Below are positions 45,001-56,500 of a stretch of DNA of 64,000 nt, piece after piece. The stretch lies in NCBI RefSeq assembly GCF_037392515.1, contig NC_090283.1, positions 32,876,249 to 32,940,248 on the forward strand, written 5' to 3'. The notes below the pieces were generated by a model. That model was not told where the DNA came from and did no database searches. It saw nothing but the letters and a program-made list of their open reading frames with translations. The translations under genes and the position numbers were made by a program. The stretch's first letter is position 1; each line of letters opens with the position of its first letter. This DNA is from Haliotis asinina (lineage: Eukaryota > Mollusca > Gastropoda > Lepetellida > Haliotidae).

Positions 45001-48000
45001 GCTATACCAACCATGCATTGGATCAGTTCTTAGAAGGGATTTTGAAGTTTTTCAAAGGTAGACTCATTCGTGTTGGTGCTCGAAGTAAGAGTGAAACCAT
45101 GCAAGAATATTCCTTGAGGAATGCAAGGCAGAGAGTGAGAGATCTTAGATCCCTGCCTGTGGCTGTTCATTCAGGGAAAATGGAGACGTTAAGAGCAATG
45201 AATAGCCTGAAAGCAGAAATACATACCACGGCAGCCAAACTTGAAGTGGCAGAGAGAGAAATTTTACATGAGCGTTGTTTGAAAGACTTTATGACCGAAA
45301 CCATAGCAAGCTGCTTCACTGTTGGGAATGACTATGAAACATGCCAGATAGCTACTTGGTTAGGGATCAAGAAGCGACTGTTTGATATTGAAGAGACAGG
45401 TGAACACGTACTGGAAGAGCGAAAGTTGGCAGATGAAGAGGAGGAAGAAGAGTATGAAGAAGAAGAGATGATTGATATTGAAGTACATCAGAGTCAGAGA
45501 AGGCTAGAGGAAGACTTGTTTGACTCGGATGATGAATATGCTGATGATGATGTACTTAGCAAAGCACAATCATTAGATGCTGATATACAGCATGTTCGCA
45601 AGGAATGCATAGGGTTAAACATAAGCAACCTTGATGCTTCAACAGTTACAATGTTTATGTCACCACAAATGAAGAAAATCCATGAGGACAAACAGAGGCA
45701 GAAGAGATCCCTGAAAGTCAGTCTCATTAAGAAACTGCGATCAACTGACAGAATGACTTCACGTGAAGCTGAGAACGTGCGTAACATCTGGAGACTGCGC
45801 ATAAAAGACAGGTGGAGGTTGTACAGATATTGGGTGGATGTACTTTGTCGACAGGCCAAAGGTGAAATTAGAGACAAAGAAGGTGATTACAGGCGTCTGA
45901 CTAAGCAATACAAAGAGGTCTTAATGCAAGAGGACAGAACTATCCTTCAGAACTGCTCCATTATAGGGATGACAACAACAGGTGCAGCAAGATATCAGAG
46001 GGTTCTGAACGAAATTGGTCCCAAGATTATTCTTGTAGAAGAAGCAGCCGAAGTACTTGAGGCTCATGTTATAGGAACTCTCAGTCGGAGATGTCAACAT
46101 CTTATTCTCATAGGTGATCACTTACAGCTGTTCATGAGCTTGCCAAGAGGTACAACTTGGAAATATCCCTGTTTGAGAGAATGGTGAACTCTGGTATTCC
46201 ACATGATACGCTTCTTTGGCAACACAGAATGCGCCCTGAAATAGCGGACGTTGTACGGCCACTCTATAAAGATCTGAAAGATGACAAGTGTGTTAAGACG
46301 TATGACAATGTGAAGGGTATTGCACACAATGTGTACTTCATCGAACATCAACACCCACATGAATATGATGAAGAGACAAAAAGCTTTTTGAATGAATATG
46401 AAGCTCAATATCTAATAGGTCTTTGCAAATACCTCTTAAAGCAAGGTTATCATGCGGAGCAAATTACAATATTGACAACATATTCCGCCCAAATGCATTG
46501 CTTAAAGAATAGGATGCCAAAAGCACAGTTTGAAGGAGTGAGGGTTGTTTCTGTTGACAGCTATCAAGGAGAAGAGAATGATATTGTACTTCTGTCACTT
46601 GTCCGCAGTGGAGATGAAACGAAAATTGGGTTCTTGAAAGAAAGCAACAGGGTATGTGTTGCACTGTCAAGGGCTAAGAAAGGACTATATGTTATTGGAA
46701 ATTTCAATCACATCACTACATACAGTCCACTGCTAAAGGACATTGCTGCAAATGCATCTGCAAGAGGATGCTTCGGCCCTGCACTGCCTCTGTCGTGTCA
46801 AAATCACCCGGATGATATGGGAGTTGCCGTAAATCATCCAAGTGATTTTGAAAGAGTCCCCGAAGGAGGCTGTACGAAACCATGTCTTTTCCGACTTTCA
46901 TGTGGTCATGTGTGTCCACGAGTTTGTCACGTGATAGATGCAGAACACAAATCCATCATCTGTTCAAAGAAATGTAAACGACAATGCCAGAAATGTAAGA
47001 GTTACCACTGTGATCTCCCTTGTTACAAGCCATGCAGACCCTGTCCTGTACTCGTACAGAAAACCCTACCCAGGTGTGGTCACGCCCAAATGATTCCTTG
47101 TGAAGAGGACGAGGGGAACTATCAATGTCAGGAAACTTGTAAAGAGCGTCTGCCATGTGGCCATGAATGCCAGGGCAAATGTGGACAGCCTCATCCGCCA
47201 TGTGCCATACCTGTAGAAGTCTCCAAGCCATGTGGTCATACCATAGCTGTTGCATGCAAAGATCGAGACACAGCTGCCTGCAATCATGAGTGTGGTGAAA
47301 CTCTCAGCTGTGGTGACCCATGCATGGGTACGTGTGGTACATGCCACCAAGGGCGTCTGCATCAGCCTTGTCCTTCGGAATGTAAGCGAATTCTCATATG
47401 TGGACACGAATGTCAGTCGTCTTGCAGTAACTGTCCACCGTGTACCAGGAGGTGCGAGAACAGATGCAACCACAGCAAATGTCCTAGGAAATGTGGAGAT
47501 CCTTGTGCTTCCTGTAAGGAGCCATGTCAGTGGAAGTGTCGCCACTTCAAATGCAACATGCCGTGTGGGGATGAGTGTGACAGACCCCGATGCAATGACT
47601 GGTGCAGGAATAAACTACCATGTGGTCATTACTGCATTGGCATTTGTGGAGAGCCATGTCCAAAGCTGTGCCGAGATTGTGACAAGGAGAAGATGCCTGA
47701 TGTGTTCCTCGGTAGGGAAGATGAGCCAAAGGCCAGATTTATTGAACTGGAAGATTGCAAACACATTTTTGAAGTCAGAGATTTGGACTTGTTCATGGAC
47801 GGACCAAGTGAAGACGAGGACAAGACACTAGTCAAACTGAAGGAATGTCCTAGATGCCTCACACCAATCAGAAGGAATCTCAGATATGGCAACGTCATTA
47901 AGCAGGCACTGGCATGTATAGAGAAAGCAAAGAGGAAGGTTATTGGCGATAACAAGAATGTGAAGGAACTCAGAGACTCCATGGACAGGATGAAAAATAG

Positions 48001-49113
48001 GCTTCGTCCAGATGACTTGGGTCCTGTGAATGATCTCATGAATTATTTTCCGGTTGATTCAGTTACTATCCTGTCAACCCAAGATCGACAGATCCGTATC
48101 ATTAAGCAGATATCCAGCATTGAAAGGACAGTGAAGGAGAGCCTTGGAAAATTTAAACGAGCTGGTAGTGAAAGCTATGGAAATTTATCAAAGTGTTTGA
48201 AAGACTTCAGAGCTTGGGCCCTTCTTCCAAGGTCCTGTTTCAGCAAACAAGAGGCTCAGGATGCACAGATAGAACTTGAGCGCTTGAGTCTACTGAAGTA
48301 CCTTATAGACGCCAGGGAATGGATAGATCTTGATGAGAAGGATGTTGCTGTACGGATTATGAGGAACTTGGTAGCAACGATCAGGAGGCTCGAATGTCCA
48401 GCAAAACTAGAGGATGGCGAAATGGAGGATGCAAAGAAAATGAAGGAGGATGTAAAGGAGTTTGTCCCTGGGTCAGGGATAGGAGTGACGAATGAGGAAC
48501 GACTCATGATTGTAGAGGCTATGGGACTCAACACAGGACATTGGTACAAGTGTAAGAGGGGTGAGTCGTTGCATAGCTACGTTTTTAGCGTCTGACAAAG
48601 AGGATTAGAAATATATGTAAAATTTTCACTAGATTTTTCACTGATTTGACACTCAATATTAAGCTACACAGACAGATCTTCTAAAACGCATTTGAAAATT
48701 GACTAAGATAAATCTTCATCGCAATAGCTGGTCTGCAAGTTTGAGTCCTTTAGTTGCACAGGTAGGCAGTGTTTAGGATTCGAATCACATACGTGCCGAA
48801 ATTAGAATAGGTTCAACCAAGTGTTCATGAGCTTCACCGTGACTGTAATGGAGAATTATCCTTTTTTCATGTATGCTGACATTTAATAGTAGCTACATGT
48901 TTTTACCCAGGTCATGTCTATGCTATCGGTGAATGTGGCAGAGCGTATGAGGAGGCCACGTGTCCCGAGTGTGGGGGATCTATAGGAGGGACTGCTCACA
49001 GACTGACAGAGGACAATGCCTGGGCTCCTGAGATGGACGATGCAGATGACCCGCCATGGTCTGAGGAGAGAGACTATATGCTGGCTCTGCAACTTCAGTT
49101 TGGTGGCCGTTGA
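42036..49113 (+). CDS. ZNFX1: ZNFX1-like RNA helicase, frame broken in the helicase core (gene C)
   Basis: Exons 42036-42079 (exon start about 42001 after TTTTTTACAG), 43400-48560 and 48911-49113, with GT-AG junctions in phase. The N-terminus is short and Arg/Gly-rich (GGTRGYAGRGRGGR), then the ZNFX1 helical region (LSQDPAEVLTRLSRP). Walker A GPPGTGKT lies at 512-519, VVCYTNHALDQF follows, and EEAAEV starts at 895. Right after IGDH (residue 922) the coding sequence has 8 bases (46122-46129) where genes A and B have 24. The motif KQLRPNP is lost and the frame shifts by a net -16 bases, giving a stop at 46185-46187. The other frame then resumes perfectly (ELAKRYNLEISLFERM) through QGEEND, ALSRAK, the NFX1-type fingers and the RZ finger (GHWYKC..GHVYAIGEC..CPEC). 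No other break is seen in about 1800 residues, so it is either very recently inactivated, polymorphic or a sequence error. Confidence 0.85.
42165..42365. repeat. Diverged short tandem repeat, second block
   Basis: GATACAAGTATTTTCTGTTT, GATACAAAGATTTGCCGTTT, GATACAAGCATTTTCTGTTT and similar words, related to the block at 41200-41500. It lies at the start of the first intron of gene C. Confidence 0.6.
42370..43050 (+). repeat. About 54-bp diverged minisatellite in gene C intron
   Basis: About a dozen imperfect units with CTTGTAAGTGTCGGTGA, GGCACCTGGTGTCAGGG and TTGTATTAGGCAGCCCTCG. At least eight units keep GTAAGTGT, a near-perfect 5' splice-site word, in the transcribed orientation. The array lies in the intron 42080-43399. 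A related lone piece is at 41497-41530. Confidence 0.85.
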
Positions 49114-51540
49114 ATGTGAAGTGCAGGACATATGACTGCACCATCATATACTCAAGTCACTGGTTATACCACTTTCATGTTTCACTTTGACGTCAGTTAT
49201 CAAAAAAGACTCGACAGTTTTTTAGGTGAACAGAAATCGAAACTGTCTTCAAGCGTTACTGTTATTGTCAGTATGTAAATATATAGGTAACAGTATTATT
49301 TCACAATATATCTTATACTATAATTGAACTGGATTGTTTGACAAGGAGCTATAACAATGCCTCTACCAACTTCCTGTATTCGATGTATTGAAATTGTGAG
49401 GTTGAACATGGTGTAATGTATGCTGCATAGTAATTATGGATATATGTTAAATTGATAATTCATTTTCAACTTTGTGGATTATGTCAAATGGTTTATAAGC
49501 CACTCCTCATGCATTTCATTGTTTTGTTACATTATGCAAACTGTTATTCTAATTAGTACCGCTTGTCTTCCCAAGCTTGCTTTTGTTTATAATTTCTTGT
49601 TCCTTTTATCCATTTTATTACAAGAAATTTTCTTCCTTGTGACAGCAGGACAATACATTGCCATGTCATTTCTTAAACCGTTGAACAAATCTTAGAAATG
49701 TGAATGGCGGTTCATACGCTTAAATTTCTCTCATTTACTAAATAGAATCTATCTTTGCGGATAGTCAGTGAATTCTACTGCACTTACTGTATGTTTAGAT
49801 CTACATGTATTTTGTTTTGACCACTCGACTGTGTTTTTTGATGAATAGTGTATATGTAACCTTATATGGTGAACAAAATGATGTTGTTTTAGAAGGTATA
49901 GATAAGTTTATGAGCATATTTTAAGATCAGAGAAAGGATGTTTGATGCGGTACATACGATCTGCTATTGATGGGATAAGACGCCATGTCTGATCGACCTC
50001 AGTGCTATATATGTCGTTGAGACAGTTACTTTACTACACCCAAATGTTGATACTGGCGAGTATGTTCATTTTTCGGTTCTTGATTATGCCCCTTTGTTCA
50101 CTCTACCGATGTAACGGATATGGCCAACGTGACTCTTTACTTTGATAATCATGTTTTGGTAAAATGATTATTTTGTGAGTGAGACATTCATAGTTTTAAT
50201 TTTTGTAATATATTAGCCTTGTGTGTTTCATTTAAGATATCTATAATGTTTTTTTAATATTTCAGTTTCATTTGTACACCTATACCGACTAACTGTTCTT
50301 TCCACAATAGGTAACAGGGTCAGTAATCTGGATGTTGTATGTCTGAATAAGAATTTGACATTGTTATCACATTTTAATTATTATTATTTTAATTATTATG
50401 GTGCGAGTGTTCATGACTCGTGATTGGAGGCAATTAAATTTAGTAGTGCAATCAGCGACCTTGTTTCAAAATGATCGTTCTCAAGATCTCGGTAATTTCC
50501 GGATGCATCGTGAAAACTGGAACCTCTTCCCGAGTGCGATACTCAAATGTTTCTTCTAGACAGAACTCAGTCATGTCATATTTGTTTCTCCACATTGCTT
50601 GCATTTTTCAAGTTGAATCTAGGTCGATGTAACACGTGTTCTCATTGGACAGAAAAAAAGGAAATAAATCTGCTGCCATTTTTTGCCGCAAAGGGATTTT
50701 ATGAGAACCGCGAATTATGGCCGTATTAGAACAGAGGTTCCTAGGAAGATATGACAAGTAACCTCTGTGGGAAGAGAATGCCTGAAGACGTGATGACGAG
50801 TAATCCTATAATGTCGATGCTCTTTAAGGCAAATGACAGTACAGTTTTCAGAGAGTATACTTTTCATTGAAAAGACGAGTGTTGTTTCATGATAAATAGA
50901 ATTTCACACTAGTGCCTTCTAATATCAAATCTTTCAACACTTGTTCATAAAAGTAGAAATATTTGTAACTTCATAGCACCTTATGGTGATATATTTGATA
51001 TCAAAAGACAGTGGGGTGATATTCTCATTATACTTGAACAATAATGGTTCGCTACATACATTTTTACAGAATAGCTTCTTCGGTGACAGTTGGAAAGGAT
51101 GCCCTCGAACATACTGAGCAATATTATGGTTTCTGAGCGGAAAATGTTCAGGTGAGCTAATCGTCACGTGAGCTTATCATTTGAGCGTATATTTCCTGAT
51201 AAAGCCACACATATAACAGGTGTAAACCTGTAACGGATGTAGACACACGTGTAGGAGCACCTGAAACTGTGAATGTTGTCGATGTTTTGATTCTTGTAAT
51301 GTTTACACTCCTCCTATTTCGATCTCCGGATAACTCGATATGGTCATTATGATTTTTGACTGAGGGAGGTTGTTCGGTTCGATTGGGTTCAAAACGTCTC
51401 CGATTTACCAGCTCTTTGCTTAAAAGAGTTTTAGTTTTATGTGATTGTAATCTGTATGCATTATTATCATTACTTCTAAAGTCGGAGTTAAATATCAATC
51501 GAAATAAAGGTTTTTACCCAAACAACTAGTCGGTTTTATT
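49114..51540. other. 3' flank of gene C and spacer
   Basis: AT-rich probable 3' UTR and intergenic DNA. Open frames at 49474, 50547 and on the minus strand at 50934 and 51157 have no recognisable domain and no splice partners. I call no gene. Confidence 0.4.
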
Positions 51541-51549
51541 GGTGTTCTG

Positions 51550-51790
51550 AATCAGTAAGCCTCCGTGGTGTAGTGGTTACAGCGTCCGCCCGGAGACAGG
51601 AAGGTCGTGGGTTCCATCCCCGGCCGCGTCATACCAAATGACGTACAAATATGGTTCTCGTTGATCCCTCTCTGACGCTCGGCTTTAATGAGTGCAACAA
51701 GGACTGGTCGGCTCGGAGTCAGAATAATGTGTCTGACTCACGTTATTTATGCTAAACTGCGGTATGATATTTCAGCCAGCAATAAAAACT
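51550..51790 (+). mobile_element. tRNA-derived SINE, second family
   Basis: The head GTGGTGTAGTGGTTACAG is a tRNA-like A box, and CGTGGGTTCCATCCCC a B box about 35 bases on. The body has CGCTCGGCTTTAATGAGTGC and AACAAGGACTGGTCGGCTCG, ending near AATAAAAACTAG. The body matches, in reverse complement, the copy at 57590-57775. It is not a working tRNA: the anticodon arm and acceptor stem do not close. Confidence 0.75.
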
Positions 51791-52811
51791 AGCTTATGTA
51801 TGTAATTCAGAAAAGGAAACTTTGTCTCGTCAAACCAGCATCCCAAGGTGTCTTCCGACGCAATAGTGTTAGAATATTTATTAACGTGAAAATTGGAGAA
51901 AGTTTTACCAATATTTTTTAACGGTATGGGTTAATGAAAACTGGAAATTTACAGACCAACTGACCACGTTCCTCAATGTTAAACTTGTGAAGGGTCACAG
52001 TGATAACGACCATCGGACTTACTCCGTGATCAGGAATAAAGCTAACAGAGCCAAGACTCAATGCATGTATCCGTCTATACGACAGTTAGATATATAATAC
52101 GGATGACAGTAACAAATCTAGTAAATTTTATCTATGGCATTACGTTGTGAATACTATGCTGGTTTGTAATAGTGTAAAATATTCATATAGATTGTACAAA
52201 CGCCTTTGGCTTGATGTGTAGAGTATTTAACAATGACATAACGTTGTATACTTTTGAATGTGTATCGTGATTAATGTAGTATGTATAACGAATCTAAATA
52301 TGATGTTCATGTTCTTTGCAAGCTGATTGATAACTATAATTGTAACATATTATTATTGAATTATCATGTAAAATGATCCTGTTACTGCTGTACATTAGAC
52401 TCCATATTTATTTACTTAGGTTCTGTGTTGTGCGTGGGTTGCTATAGTCATAACTCTTGCCAAGCGAGCCAATTCCCCGAACTCGCGATTTAATATATTG
52501 TTCAAATCGACCTGAAACCATGCTCACTTACTTACCGTGAAACACAAATTCACAAGCCTTGACGATGCCCTTGTCCCAAATTTGCTCGGAATTCAATAAC
52601 AGACCATAACGGAAGAATGTGTAGTCATAAGACGGTAACTGACCAATATTTAACCAAAGTCATCAGGGTGACAGGATGATACACGAATGTCTGTATTGAC
52701 TGGTGTTATGTCTCAGTGAGAATGAGCAACGATGCACGCGGTAATGGGTTTATATGATCAGTCAGATAACACGGAAAACGTGATCATAAAATGCCATCCC
52801 ATTACACTGCG
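51791..52811. other. AT-rich spacer
   Basis: No gene, RNA gene or family repeat recognised. Confidence 0.4.
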
Positions 52812-52965
52812 GATGTGGAGGAATAGCCCAGTGGTTAAAGCCTTCGTTCCCGTGCTCGATTCCCAATAAGGGTACAGTGTTTGAAGCCGATGTGTGATGA
52901 CCCTCGCCGTGATGTTGCTGGAATATTGCTATATGCGGAGTAAAATTAAACTCAGTCAGTCAATG
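52812..52965 (+). mobile_element. tRNA-derived SINE with LINE-like tail
   Basis: ATAGCCCAGTGGTTAAAGCC is a tRNA-like A box, CGTGCTCGATTCCC the B box. Then come GGGTACAGTGTTTGAAGCCG, CCGTGATGTTGCTGGAATAT, GGAGTAAAATTAAACTCAGT and a CAGT tail. The tail is shared with the larger SINE family of this window; the head is not. Confidence 0.8.
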
Positions 52966-53566
52966 GGATTAAGAATCTGTGGCAAAGATGTACTTCTGAT
53001 CAGGACCATACGGTTGACTCACACAAGGCGTTGCAAATTGGAAAGAACCCTCCTGAAAGAAGAAGATGTGAACAAAAACTTTTAATACAAGGTCTGCAAT
53101 GGTAGTCTGTGTTTTCTCTCGGTTTACAGTGTATTCGGCAGTCTTCTGTGCATGCACAATAGTGATTGGGTCTAGTTGTTACGCCACTTTATGCAATATT
53201 CCAGCAATATCACGGCGGGGTACACACACATTTTACCACCGTCGGGTATGGAACGACTTTTGCGGACAGCTCAGACGATTGTACTGCACAGCATGTGAAC
53301 GATCAAATGGACGTCAAATGATTTTTTTGACATCTCGTCTCGATTTCTGCTACTGCTCGATTTTAGACCTGTTTTTCCTTTCGATCGAGATCGGACGCCA
53401 AAAGCAACTGCAAGTTAAAAGTGGTTACTGATTGGTAAATTAGTAGAACATAGAAGGGACATAATTCATAACAGCCTCCGAAGGGTGGAATTGGATAATG
53501 TAATCCAGTCACTCCAGCACACATTAAAGGAGGAGATATCTCCTCTGTTTTCTCATCCCTGCCCGA
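52966..53566. other. Spacer with a SINE tail fragment
   Basis: At 53171-53225 a reverse-complement SINE tail (TACGCCACTTTATGCAATAT, TCCAGCAATATCACGGCGGG) is visible. Otherwise nothing is recognised. The left end holds the 3' UTR of the minus-strand transporter gene. Confidence 0.5.
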
Positions 53567-56500
53567 TTAGTCTGTATTTCTCTTTGCTGTTGGAAGAAGT
53601 AACAAGAGCAAAGCCGACATCAGTTGACATGTTCCCAAAAAGTGGAAGGAGGCAGCGTAACTCCCTGAGAAATTTCTAAGGACACCTACAAAACAAACAA
53701 GGAAACTTTATGTTTATGCGAGGGTAATGACAAACATGGAAAGAAAATGGTTTATTTAACTTTGCCCAGTTAATGGCAATGAGTTTTAGAACTATCTTTA
53801 TTTGGATATATCAAAAGACAAGCCTAATTCCTGCGTATTCAGACCTCAGTGTACGTCTAAACAGTTACCCTCCACACAGTATATATGTTAGCTGTGTATC
53901 CTTAACGTCAACGTATTGATGCAAAAATATTGTTTTGAGATGATCCTAAAGATATCAGGCTTTAAAACTACATTTCAGCTGTTTGCGTGGAAAAAGTTGG
54001 TACTTACCCATAATTGGATAACAAACTGCCATCATTGCACCATGGAATACCTGAACATAGCCCAATACTTTTGAAAAATGTTCCATTCCAACAAAGTCTA
54101 TAATCACGGCTGGATGGAGTGCTGGGTATATCCCATTAAGAATTCCAAATACTGCAATATAGGACAGGATAAGTCCAAATCCGTTGAGATATCTTGTTAT
54201 GTGGTTTAGTGTGCCTAGTGCAACCATACTGAAAGCAATAAGATGATGTCTTTTTATAAAGGGCAACTCTGAAACTACGCCAGACAGAAGCCGGCTTACC
54301 AGTTCCAAGCCATTGAAAAGAGTCAGGAGCATTGCTGCTTGCATTTCGCTCAGACCTTTCTCCTTCGCCAGTGGTGGCACAAATGTCTGAAGTAAACCCA
54401 CACCAAGGAACCCAAAAGCTGTAAATCCAAATATCAGAAGGTACAGTGGCTTTTTAAAAAATGATAGGTTCATCGCTTTGTAGCAGCTTGATACAACAGT
54501 ACACGCTGTCGTGTCCATTCCATGCTCAGTTTCAGAAGGAAGAAAGCTATCCAGCTCTGACTGTTCAGGAACAGACGTTTTTCGGTACATATCTCTCTCC
54601 GAATGGTCGTCATTGCCAAGGTGACCACGTAATTCACACTTCGTGCCCTCATCAGGTACCTCAGCAACAGTGGAAACCGGACTATTTTTCTCACTCGACC
54701 CACACGGTATAATAGAAGAAAAATCCTGATCTGTCTCCTTCGCTTCAGAAGCAGTGGACGTCAATGGTCGATAGAGACTCACAAAAGTTAGAATCTGCAG
54801 CATCATGCCTGTGATGATGAGGAATGCTCCTCTCAGTCCGTACTCTTGGATGAGGAACTGGACAAGTGGCGGCAGTAGCATCCCACCAGTGCTGACGCCA
54901 CAACTGCATATTGCTGTTGCTAGAGCTCGTCTTTTTGTGAAGTATTTGCCAACCATAACCAAGCCTGGCCCGTAGAGCATTGCCGCTCCAATTCCTGAAA
55001 CAATGGTGAACGGTGATCATTTCTTAATGTTTGTGAAGTTATTCTGCAATGCTAGTGAGCATACTAATTCCAGGAGTCCAATTGTAACCGGAAACAATCG
55101 GGGTTCTATAAATAGCAGGGATGGCAGTCAAAAACAGAAACTAACCTGCTAATCCTCCTTGGGAAAAGATCAATACATAGACGTTACTTGCGAAGGAGTT
55201 GGTCAAGACGCCGATGGCAAGTATGAACACTCCTAGTATAGTCGTTGTCCGGATGGTGATTTTTTCCAGAACGACGTTCAGGACGAACAGTGCTGGAACA
55301 GAACTCAGTATGTGAGTATATCAGGTATAAGCAAGAGGCAAATGCAAGTCAGTGATGTTACACTCTAGCAGAAACCTGTCCATGATCAAGTGAAAAAGGG
55401 AATCAAACCTTCGAGCCGAAGACATGGGCATGACACGGGGAAGTTACTAACTGAGCTATCTTTGAACTCTTTTGAATAAGTAAGTGAACAAGTTTAGTTT
55501 TAATGCTCTTCAAACTTAACAAATATTCCAATACAACGCAGCAGATTTTGCCCAAAATCTTTAACTCTCAATTCTTTGACTGAAACTCATGTGGCGTTTT
55601 TTTTATGAAACATAATAATGACGGTGTTATTATCCTACCACAAGTTGCATATGTATTGATTTGAAATATCTCCTAATTTCACCAGCTACTGGGATGAGTT
55701 GAGTTGAGTTTACCCATCGGCATAATTTCAGTCAGCGACGAGGACCAAGTCTAAATACTTGGATACGGTAAGTACAAAGCTGAAATGCTTAAATAAGCTG
55801 TTTTTGAAAAACATATTTTCGTCATATTATTATAGCTTATATAAGCTGAAAAACGGAATAGCACCAAATTTAAAAACATCCAATCCATCATTCACATTAC
55901 TTAATTACAATTGATGTCACAGGTTGACTTCCCTCAGGTACTATCTGACCAACAACGTCATGCATACCTGCGACGCTGTAAGCAGCCGCGTTGACACCCA
56001 TCAGCAGCGATGCAACAGACGCTGATGCATTGAACTTTTTCTCCACCTCCACAAACAATATCCCGAAGCATTTGATGTACCCGGCGTTGAGAACGTTCAT
56101 GAAGAAACAAGCTGAAAAAGACTGGCGTAAGTGAGTTTGGTTTTAGGACGCTCCCAGTAATAATCCAGCTACATGGCAACGGTCTGTAAATGATCGAGTC
56201 CGGACCAAATAATCGAGAGATCAACATCGGCATCGGTTTACGCATTATTGGAAACTGACGACACGAGTCAACCTGTCACATATGTCATATCTGGGTTTAC
56301 ACTTTCTTAGTAAAGTATAAATTCTAGTACTTTTTGGGTTCAGTCCCATCCGACCACGGACTTGTCAGAGGGGTACACACAGTATGCAGTCTAGACTACC
56401 AGTTATCCTACTTCCATATTTGTGGAAGACACGCTGGCTTAGCGGCCTAGGTGGCTGACTTTGTCTGCTGGCGATTAGGTACCTGACTACTGATGGTGCT

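Noticed and set aside
46157-48595. A separate second gene starting inside gene C
   Set aside because: It begins in the middle of the helicase core and continues gene C exactly after the net 16-bp loss, so it is the same gene.
51557-51628. A tRNA gene
   Set aside because: A- and B-box-like words are present, but the cloverleaf does not close and the body matches the SINE copy at 57580.
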